This document shows, one piece after another, positions 47,077 through 55,569 of a stretch of 64,000 bases of DNA (position 1 is the stretch's first letter; each line of letters opens with the position of its first letter). The position numbers were made by a program, and so were the translations under genes. The notes under the pieces were generated by a model. That model did no database searches. It worked only from the letters and a program-made list of their open reading frames with translations, and was not told the origin of the DNA. Origin of the DNA: Pseudoneurospora amorphoporcata (taxonomy: Eukaryota; Ascomycota; Sordariomycetes; Sordariales; Sordariaceae); the NCBI GenBank assembly GCA_033297205.1, contig MU859092.1, positions 62,001 to 126,000 on the forward strand, given 5' to 3'.

Positions 47077-48522
47077 CTACAACCACGGCGTCGGCTTCGG
47101 AAGTGTCGCCATGGCAGTTGAGCACTTATCCTTCAACGCAGCCGTCGCCTCCGGGCTGGTCGAGTTGACGCAAGGAACGCCAAGGTCACCGCTGATGCCA
47201 TCGCAAATGATAACCGGCTCACCACCACAGGGGCTAGTGACGTTGAAGTTCTTGAACTTGATGTTCTCGCAGACAGCGTTGGGGCTGCAAGTCAGACGGG
47301 CAACAGCGCGTCCGTACTTGCCCGAGGTGTAGCCCGAGAAGTTCTCGAAGTTGACGTTGCTGATGTTGACTTGGGAGGGATATTGCGAGCAGGTAGTAGC
47401 GTTGATCTGGGTGTATTATGTTAGTTGCTGATTAGTTCTCTTCTTGCCAGAGAGCAGACAGAGACTTACATTGAAGTAGCAAGAGTCCAGGAAGGCAGAG
47501 TACTCATTGTTGGCATTCCAGAAGTTGCGGAACGTGACATTGTCAATGAAGCCGTAGCCCACGTTCGGGCCAGCCCACGACTTCAAACGAGCGCCGTGCT
47601 GACCGTTCAACATCCACAAGTTCTCAATGACCACATCCTTGATAAAGGTCTTCTCACCAGCATATTGGCCAATGGAGCCCATCGACTGTCCGTGAGTGCC
47701 ATTGCAGTACATGGTGTTCACGTACAAGTCCGTAGCATTGGACTTGGGCGAGAAGCAGTCATCACCAACATTAACCCAAGCCCGCTCAACGCTGACGTGC
47801 TCGACATTGAGCGAGTCGAAGAAGTCCGAGTTTTTGGGAAGAGCGGTGGCGTTGTTGGACTCGGCCGTGCAGGCTACGTCCTTAAAGGAGATGTGCTTGG
47901 AGGTGACAAAGAAAGTGGTCCAGCAAGGTGAGTCCTTGAAGTGAATACCCTCAATGTCAATACCGGTAGCGTTCTCAGCATAGAACAGGATCGGACGCAG
48001 GTACGTGTTGGTGGGGTCGAGAATCTCCAGACCGGCAAACTCGTTCCACCACCGCTGACCGTTGCCGTTGAGCACTCCATTTCCGTAGATCTTGATGTTT
48101 TTGCCGCCCCACTTCCAGAACATGAGGCTGTTCTGGAAAGGGTGGGCAAACGCGTTCTTTTGCCAGTAGGCTGTATCGTTGGTGAACTTGATCTCACCCT
48201 CGAGGTGGACTTGGACGTCGTTGAGGAAGGTCAGATCGAGCGGCTTGCCGATGACGAAGGTCTTTCCCTTGGGCAGGTAGAGGGTGCCGCCGTTGTTGGC
48301 CTGTTTGAGGCCGCTGAGGAAGTCGTCGGCGACATCGTCGGTGTCGGTCTTGGAGGCCCGGATGGTGATCGTCTTCCGGCAATGCCCCTTGCTGCGCTTG
48401 GCTGTGTAAGGGTGTTTCTCCTTGAACTCGGAGAGAGAGCGAGGGATGTCGGCCGGGAGATCAGGGGCAGGGAATGCCGAAACGACAGCGGCTGCGAGGG
48501 TTGCGAAGGCGAGGAACTTCAT
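47077..48522 (-). CDS. gh28-2: exopolygalacturonase, glycoside hydrolase family 28
   Basis: Exons 48522-47470 and 47406-47077 (63-nt intron, donor GTAAGT) give 460 residues. A signal peptide (MKFLAFATLAAAVVSAFP) is followed by the right-handed beta-helix of GH28. The conserved active-site blocks are NSDFFDSLNVEHV (the NTD-type Asp), VNVGDDCFSPKS (catalytic Asp pair), NGTHGQSMGSIGQY (His-Gly) and GARLKSW (Arg-x-Lys). Several N-glycosylation sites (NAT, NDT, NGT, NVT) fit a secreted enzyme. It removes galacturonate units from the non-reducing end of polygalacturonan during pectin breakdown. The symbol rests on my recollection of N. crassa GH28 naming and on the nearby xlr-1. A TATA-like element lies about 75 bp upstream. 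Confidence 0.93.
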
Positions 48523-49235
48523 GATGATGATGACTCCAGAGAGGGAAGTTGAAGGCAGGGTGTATCTCGAGTAAGGACGGGACCATTGCCCTGTTATATG
48601 GTCGTCCCTTTCGCCCATCACACACCGTTTCTTGCGATCCTTGACCCCGAAGGAAGCTTGGGTGACCGTCGATCCCACCTATCCCGTTTGTCTCGGTAGT
48701 GTAAGTCTGAACATGGCGGACGAAGTGACGTTTGCATGGTTGTCGGCACCGGTTCCCAGGTCGGCCGGGTTGTAGTCGAGTAAACATCAGTGTATCAGCG
48801 AGTTGGGGTAGGAGGAGAAGCTCGATGTCATTGATGGAAATCGGGATGCCGTCTCAACGGAGAAATCCACCTCCAATGGTTCCCCCAGTTCCCCCATCCA
48901 GGTCAAAGGCCCTGAAAGGCCCTAACAAGTACTTCCCCGCATTCCGCTAATTGTTACCAGGGGCATCGTTTCCGTGCGGACTAAGATTGGCGATGATCCG
49001 GGGAAGTGGAGGATGGTGGATGTTGAATCTTTGTAGGACGGGGTTGGGCTATATTTCCAGGACTCAAATATATCCATGGATCAGGAACGGCCACCCATGG
49101 CAGTAAGAAAGTAGATGAGTGTGAATCTTGATCGTTGACTTGTCGGCTACCTACTATATTCGATTGGATTCGATGAGGGAACAGTTAGAAACTCGAGATA
49201 TTGCATCCTATGCCATTCCGAACAATCAACCACAC
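48523..49235. other. exopolygalacturonase promoter, enoyl-CoA hydratase-like 3' flank
   Basis: This 713-bp interval should carry the regulatory sites of the leftward GH28 gene. I see a TATA-like element but no unambiguous XLR-1 (GGCTAAA) site in this interval. Confidence 0.5.
48593..48601 (-). promoter_or_regulatory. TATA-like element of the GH28 gene
   Basis: On the minus strand the sequence is CCATATAAC, about 75 bp before the GH28 start codon, a usual distance for a TATA element of an inducible fungal secretion gene with a short leader. Confidence 0.35.
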
Positions 49236-50603
49236 TCACAGCTTACTGTCCTTCCAAACAGGCTTCCGCTTCTCCACAAAGCTCGCCACGCCCTCCTTCA
49301 TATTCTCCCCCTTCTCCAACTTCCTATACATGCCCGTCTCCAATACCGCCGTCGCCTTCTCCGGGCCCAACCCTTCCCAACCCAGTCTCAACCCTTCCTT
49401 ACTCGTCAGCACCGCATCAGGTGAGTTCCCCGAAATCTCCTCCGCCAACTTGACCGCCTCCTCAACCAAGGCTTTCTCCCCGTGTACGATAAAGTTGACC
49501 ACCCCCCACCTCTCCATCTGCTCCGCCGAGTACCTGTTCCTCCCCAACAGCGCCATCTCCGCCGCCCTCTGCTTCCCCACCGTGCGTACCAGGCGCGGCA
49601 GCGCGCCGGCAACGGCAATCACGCCGACTTTGACCTCGGGCAGACCAAACCGGGCGTTGGAGGAGGCGATGACGATGTCGCAGTTGATGACAATCTCCAT
49701 ACCGCCGCCGAAACAGAGGCCGTTGACGGCAGCAATGATGGGTTTCTTGCCCGAGCGGTTGGAGAGCCCGCCAAAGCCGGCGTTGAGACCGAGGCTGCCA
49801 ACGCGGGAAGAGTCGTTGGCAAGCCGGGCGGCGGCGGCGGCCTTGCGAGAGGCGACGGTGCCGTAGCCGCCGCCGATGCCGGTAGTGATTCTGGCGTCAT
49901 CCACGTCATTGAGGTCTCCCTTTCGGGCTTCCTCAGTTAGTTGGGCAGCGCTCGAGATGGCCTGCCGCCTGTTATCGATGGTTCCGTAGCCGCCTCCAAT
50001 TCCCGTGGTCAACTTATCCTCCTCCTTCATCTTGCCGTCCCTGGCACGGCCGTCCCTGGCAATCCTCTCTGCGGGCGCATCCGGCTCTTGACCGGCTTTG
50101 ACACCCTCCGCGTTCCGGAGCGCTTCCTTCCTGTTTCCAACAGTCCCGTACCCGCCTCCAACACCGGTGATCAACAACCCATCACTGCCCCCTGTCACAG
50201 TAGCAGCCGCCGTGGAACTCCCCTTCTTTCTCCGGGAAGAGGCATTCTCCAAAGCTTCTCTCCTTTTTCCCACGGTCCCATACTGCCCCCCGTGCTCCAC
50301 CCCATCCACCAACCCTCGGCCATCTTTCTCTCTCTGTTGAAACTTGCCATGTAGCTCATTCCACTCCTTCAGATCAGCGCCTGCGCAAAAGGCGCGCCCG
50401 GCACCCGTGATGACCGCACACCGCAGCGCCGGCTCGGCGTCGAACCAGTCCCACAGCGCGGCGAGCCGCTTGTGCTGGGGCGTCGGGATGGCGTTGAGCT
50501 GGGCGGGCCGGTTGAGCGTGACGAGCAGGACGTGAGGAGCTGGGAAGGAGAGGAGGGTGTTGGGGACGGACGGAGGGGGGGTTTTGAAGTTTTGGGTAGA
50601 CAT
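49236..50603 (-). CDS. enoyl-CoA hydratase/isomerase-like protein with internal repeat insertion
   Basis: A 455-codon frame from ATG 50603. Residues 15-85 and 285-455 together make a normal crotonase fold of about 260 residues: GRAFCAGADLKEW supplies the first oxyanion-hole strand, NGLCFGGGMEIVINCDI the second, with Glu 303, and FGLPEVKVGV carries Glu 323; both glutamates of hydratases are kept. Between them lie about 190 extra residues with four spaced copies of G-G-x-Y-G-T-(V/I)-x-x-R (residues 104-121, 144-165, 198-219, 240-260) and a related fifth, AGFGGLSNRSGKK (275-287), that belongs to the core. The insertion is continuous coding frame. No peroxisomal C-terminal SKL (it ends KDSKL, a near match) is present; ending in SKL would be PTS1, and here the last three residues are exactly Ser-Lys-Leu, so peroxisomal import is likely. 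The substrate is unknown. Confidence 0.88.
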   Translation of the reverse strand: MSTQNFKTPPPSVPNTLLSFPAPHVLLVTLNRPAQLNAIPTPQHKRLAALWDWFDAEPALRCAVITGAGRAFCAGADLKEWNELHGKFQQREKDGRGLVDGVEHGGQYGTVGKRREALENASSRRKKGSSTAAATVTGGSDGLLITGVGGGYGTVGNRKEALRNAEGVKAGQEPDAPAERIARDGRARDGKMKEEDKLTTGIGGGYGTIDNRRQAISSAAQLTEEARKGDLNDVDDARITTGIGGGYGTVASRKAAAAARLANDSSRVGSLGLNAGFGGLSNRSGKKPIIAAVNGLCFGGGMEIVINCDIVIASSNARFGLPEVKVGVIAVAGALPRLVRTVGKQRAAEMALLGRNRYSAEQMERWGVVNFIVHGEKALVEEAVKLAEEISGNSPDAVLTSKEGLRLGWEGLGPEKATAVLETGMYRKLEKGENMKEGVASFVEKRKPVWKDSKL

Positions 50604-51217
50604 GTTTTGGTTTTGTTTTGGGAGGTGATGGTGGTGGTTTGTTGCAGTGGTGTGTGAGGCCTGGAGACGTTGATGACGTAATTGATTGTCTTCGTAAGAT
50701 GTCTTGATGTCCCTGTGAGAGCGTTGAACGTCGCAGTACAGTATCGTGATGACAACAAAGGGATTTGGGGAAAAGAGCAAAACAATGTGACAATGAACAA
50801 GCCAACAACGAATGGTTCCAAATTGACCTATTTGTCGACGCAGGACAACGCCCAAAAGCCGATTGTACCAAGCCCTATTGGATCATTGATTGAAAAGCGG
50901 CTGCGACTCAACCCAGTATAAAGTGCGGGCAAGTGGCGCAACGCCTGGGTTTCCCCTCGCTGTCGGAGTACATCTATGGGCATTTGCCGAGGCACGTCGG
51001 ATCAACGAACCAACACCAAGACCTTTGCACTTCGCTGATAAAAAGTCAATTAGCGTTCCCACCGCTTGATGCTTGGCGATACTATCCTACAAGCATTTGT
51101 TTTTTCTACCATGTACATACCGTATAATCTCCTGGCCTTGATCCTTCGTAAACTGTTTCATGGACTTCAAAAGAGACCATACCAAGACCGACAGACAACC
51201 CACTCCCATACATTCTC
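50604..51217. other. promoter of the enoyl-CoA hydratase-like gene
   Basis: This 614-bp interval separates two leftward genes. No gene is seen in it. Confidence 0.55.
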
Positions 51218-53666
51218 TTAAGCGGGCAAACCACGCTTCTCGCTCTCCGTAAAGAAGATCACCATCCTCCACAGCTTCTTCACTAGATCCTCCGCATCCT
51301 CATCCAAAGCCTCGCCCAGCGTCTCCACCAGCTCGGCGGGCTTTTGATGCTTGCGCAGGTGCTCTTCCACCACGTCAACGAGGAATTGTTCCTGTACACC
51401 AAGATACTCGACCACCTTCTTTTCGACAAAAGGCCTAAGCTTCTCGCTGATGATCGACTCTTCGAGGTAATCCCACTTGACGTCCCAAGCCCAGAGCCCG
51501 TCCTTGTCCGCAGGGATCTCCTGCGCCAAAGCACGCACTGCCTTCTGCAGATCCTCCTCCGACATAGCCTTGGTGTCGGTAATAGGCTCGAATTTGATGG
51601 GAACAAGTTGCCGCTTGGTGGTCTGCTCCTGTTCCTCGTCGTCCAGGAGACCTTCAACTTCGGCAACTGTTCTGCGGGCGCCAGCAGAACGCTGTGCTGC
51701 CTTTTGAGCCGCTGCGCCGAACGAAATGGTAAACCGTTGGGGCGCAGCCGGGGCCGCAGCTGGTCGCCTCTCCATCTCTTCGGCTTGCCGCTCGAGGAAG
51801 GAGTCAGCCATACCCCTGGCTTGTTCCATCTCTGCTTCGGCCTTGCGCCTTTCGTCCTCCTCGGCCCGCCTATCCATCTCATCCCGTGCTTGTTCGTCGT
51901 TGCGTTCCTGTAGTCGTTTCCTGACCCAGTGCGGGTGGTCGCGGTAGTACATGTGGTGTTTACGGGCTGCCTCACGTTCGTCATCCCAGCTCTTCTCCCT
52001 CTCGAATTGTTCCTCCCTTCTCCTGGCAAATCCTTCGGTTTCCGCCTTCTCGCGCTCCTTCTCGCGCTCGAGAGCAGCTGCACGTTGGCGTTCACGATTA
52101 ACCCATTTCCTTTCGGCCTCCAAGTAGAGCTTCTCCTCCTCTGCCTTCTGCTTGTTGATTTCGCGTTGATAGAGTTCGTCGTCATCGGCATCGGTGTCGT
52201 CCTCGTCCTTGAAGTTATAGCCATTTGATGTGCCGCCACCCACAAATTCAACACCTCTGCCCTGTTGCCCACGAGGTCCTGATGGCGCATTAGGCACGCC
52301 ACGCGGGCCGAGCGGGACGTGATTTGAGTTCGCCGCATCCGTAGGCGGAGGAGAATCCAGGCGTGAAATGCGAGGCGCTCCGTTCCTTTGCCGTTCCCTT
52401 TCCTCAAACTCTTCTTCCCGACGTAGACGCTCAAGGTCGCGCTTGTTGCTCCTGTCTCTGAAAGCCGCGATTTCGGCGGCAACAGTTTCACGCATCTCGG
52501 CTGGAATATCAGCCAGCTCGTCCTCCTGAGCAAGAGGAATATTGACAACCTCAACGCTATCTCCGGCGGCATTTGCTCCATCGGCCATGGTAGTGTCTCC
52601 GTCGGCGTCCTGTCCAGTGCGAAGACGCGGGTAAAAGAGGTCTCGAACAAACTGCTTGAGTGCAACCTTGGCCTCACCTAGTTTCGCCCCAAAGGCCGCA
52701 TCCTCCCCTCTCTCCTCCTTGCGAGACTCGAGGTACTTGGTCGTGTTCGCGTCGACCTCGACCTTCAGCTTGACCTTGTCGATATCGGCGGCGAAAGCCT
52801 CGTCGTCGTCTTTGGGGGGCTCATTCTGGGTCGGTGTTTGCTTCTTCAGGGGGACCTCGAGATCTTTGAGTAACTCCACAGCAATAGCTAGAGAATCGGG
52901 GTCCTCGTACTGTGCAAAACCAAACAATGCCCCCTTGAAGTCCGTCAAGTGGGAGTGGCCCGAGTCCCACCTCCGCAGCCTGCCAACCGTGTTGAGCAGC
53001 TTCTGGACGCCTTCCTCGCCGGCGAGGCCATCGGGAATCTTGTGCAGGAATATCGTTCGTAGCCTCTCCTCCGGTGTCGGCGGGACAAGGTTCTGGATGC
53101 TCTCTCGCAGCTGCGCACGGGACTGTTCGACGCGATCGGAGCCGAGACCAGGGCGGTTCGCACTGATCGGGGTATGCGAGTCCTTTCGGTCGTTGCCCTG
53201 GGGCATGCCGGGTTTGTTGGGGAGCGAAGATGCGCCCAGGCGAATAACGGGAGCATTGAAGTTGATGTTCAAGTTCGGGGGTGGTTGGAACGAGGCAGGT
53301 AGGCCGCTTGGTCGATTAGCTTGAGTAGCAGGAGGAGGCTGCTGGACACCAGGAGGTGGTGCTAATCCGGGGGCAGAGGACATGCCTGGTGGAGGACCTG
53401 TAGACAGGAGGAAGTTAGATGACATTGACCAGCCTGAAGTAAACAAGAAGAATCATCTTTCGGGACAGGAAGCTTACCGAGACCGGGCGGCGGAACCATG
53501 CCCGGGGCCATAGGCACACCTGGGTAGGCGGCAAAGGTCGGCGGGGGGCCGTAAGGCGGCGCTACAATCGAATCGACATTGTCAGTATATACCTAGTCCA
53601 AGTGCGACAGGGACTGCGTTGGGGGTTTTCACATTGGGACATACCTCCATAAGGATTGTACGCCAT
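51218..53666 (-). CDS. RBM25/Snu71-like splicing factor with RRM and PWI domain
   Basis: Exons 53666-53645 (22 nt), 53561-53478 (84 nt) and 53397-51218 give 761 residues. A Pro/Gly/Met-rich N-terminus (MAYNPYGAPPYGPPP) leads to an RRM-like region at about 148-220 (RTIFLHKIPDG, GALFGFAQYEDPDSL). A highly charged Arg/Glu coiled-coil region (about 330-590) follows, and residues about 650-760 are a PWI domain (LWAWDVKWDYLEES, LRPFVEKKVVEYLG, DLVKKLWRMVIFF). This RRM, RE-rich, PWI order is that of RBM25, a U1 snRNP-associated regulator of 5' splice-site choice, and of yeast Snu71. It is nuclear. The first two introns (83 and 80 nt) have good donors GTATGT and GTAAGC. Confidence 0.92.
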
Positions 53667-54371
53667 GACGAGAGTGGGAACACTGGTTGTAATAGAGTAG
53701 ATGGCGCTGTGCTGGGGAGTTGAAAATTCGCTGTTGGTCTAAACCCCAAATTCGGAGAAGAACGGTTCGAAATGTTGTATATGTGCTGTCGATACAGTTA
53801 TGCGGCTCGTTGAGGTTGGTGGTGCTGAATGGTGACAGTTTCCGGGCAGTTTGGAGTTGAATGGGATTCGTTTGATGGTTCTCGCCAAAACTTCCAACCG
53901 CCCCGGTCACTGACTTGCGTGGACGCGCACTGGCAACTGCAGCGTCGGTGGACCTCAGCTCTCCATTAGGAAGTTTAGTTCAAGTGCCACCTGCACCTCA
54001 CTGCAACCGCGACCAGCTGCGACGCTTCGTACATGTGGCGCAAGCGTTTCAACTCTTGCGCTTCAGCCTCATGCTCCAGCCACCAAGAGCAAGACCTGGC
54101 AGCTGGCGCGGGAAGCCCGGGCCACAATTAACCAGCAACTGAGCCGTCTAGACGCGCTAGAGGTAGCAGGAGCCCGGGGCCCCGAACCGTGCCCGCCTGT
54201 CGCTTAAGGTTGGTGGGAGCACTTTGAGATTCTGAAAATCGACCACACGGTGCCCTCTTTGCGACCAATTGAGTGAGTAATATCCACCCTTTGCTTTCTA
54301 GGCTTCTCTACTTTTCTCCGGCTTCTCAAGTTACTAACTGTGACTTCTTACCATGTAAACAGGCCACAATC
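53667..54371. other. divergent promoter, RBM25-like and bS21m genes
   Basis: A 705-bp head-to-head interval. The right end probably contains a 5' UTR intron of the bS21m gene: GAGTGAGTAATATCC near 54270 offers a donor and TGTAAACAG at 54354-54362 an acceptor just before the ATG. Confidence 0.5.
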
Positions 54372-55070
54372 ATGGAGCTCCGTTCAGCACTCCAGTGCGT
54401 CTGCCGCACGACGGTAGCGGCCGCCTCCATGGCCAGCGCCCGGCCCAACATGGCCGTCGGTCGCCATGCCTTGTTCTCTACCAGCGCCCGCGCGCAATAC
54501 CAGCCGCCGAGCAACCCCTACGTTTCGAGCAGGTCGCGCCTCGAATCTCTCCGAGTGGCTCTCTCGAACCGGAAGCCCGCCGCCGCCGCCGGTGGTCCCG
54601 CCGCCGCCACCACCTCCTCCTCCTCTGTTCTCCCTCCCCGTCCTCCCACCGCCAACGACAACCCCTGGACGATCGTCGACGCCATCAACAAGGACAGCAA
54701 CGCCCCGCCCTCTGGCAGCGGCGCCCTCTACTCCTCCTCCAAGCCCTCCTCGCCCATGCAGACCTGGAACGAGACCGATTTCGAGACCCGCCACATGGCT
54801 CCCCAGCAGGAGCTCAACATCCGCCTTCGTCCGTCAACGGGTAGGACGTTCTACGTGTCCGGACATCAGGATTTTGCGGGCGCGCTGAAGCAGCTGAACA
54901 GGGCGGTTATGCAGAATCAGGTGAAGAAAGATGTGCGGTTGCAGAGGTTCCACGAGCGTCCGGCGCTCAAGAGGAAGAGGAACCTGAGAGAGAGATGGAG
55001 ACGTCGCTTCAAGGAAGGCTTCAAGGCGGCGGTTAACAGGGCCTTTGAGTTGAAGAACCAGGGATGGTAA
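54372..55070 (+). CDS. mitochondrial ribosomal small-subunit protein bS21m (MRP21)
   Basis: A 232-codon frame from ATG 54372 (MELRSALQCVCRTTV). The N-terminus is an arginine-containing presequence without acidic residues (ending around RHALFSTSARAQY), as expected for mitochondrial import. A Pro/Ala/Ser-rich linker follows. Residues about 148-232 are the conserved bS21 domain (LNIRLRPSTGRTFYVSG, FAGALKQLNRAVMQN, and the very basic KRKRNLRERWRRRFKEGF). Bacterial S21 has about 70 residues; fungal mitochondrial forms carry long N-terminal extensions like this one. It is part of the mitoribosome small subunit near the mRNA exit. Confidence 0.92.
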   Translation: MELRSALQCVCRTTVAAASMASARPNMAVGRHALFSTSARAQYQPPSNPYVSSRSRLESLRVALSNRKPAAAAGGPAAATTSSSSVLPPRPPTANDNPWTIVDAINKDSNAPPSGSGALYSSSKPSSPMQTWNETDFETRHMAPQQELNIRLRPSTGRTFYVSGHQDFAGALKQLNRAVMQNQVKKDVRLQRFHERPALKRKRNLRERWRRRFKEGFKAAVNRAFELKNQGW

Positions 55071-55569
55071 AACGAGAAGATTGGGGGACAGAAAGTGGAA
55101 CATTGGGAGAGATTTCGCGATTTGAGAGAGGGTGCTGAGACGGAGAGAGAAATGGAACGACGACGAAGACGACGACGACCAAAGCAAACCTAGACTGGAT
55201 TGGGAGGAACAGAGCTAGAGGTCGGCTTGCGTCCATGTATCACCACCATGCCAAACCCTGTTGAGACCCGAGAAGAAACCCCGCCAAGACAAAAAATCCT
55301 GTACAATATCCAGTCGCGGATTCCTGCGATTAATGAATGAAAGCCTTAAAACCAGCCTTCCCGGTTGATGCCTCGGGTGCTGGGATAGGTTAATCAAGAC
55401 CGGCCATGTCATTGCGAGTACGACGTGGACCCGGATATCTGAACATTCAGGGACCTCATTGAACATAGTACGATTGCTTCGGACACCCTACCTCTCTACA
55501 GGACAACCCAATACTGGTACAGAAAAGTAACAACACAACACAAGGTACAGATGGGTACCCCTGATCACC
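55071..55569. other. tail-to-tail spacer
   Basis: Holds the 3' ends of the bS21m gene and the augmin-like gene. A short GAC/GAA-rich patch lies near 55156-55185. No gene is seen. Confidence 0.6.
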
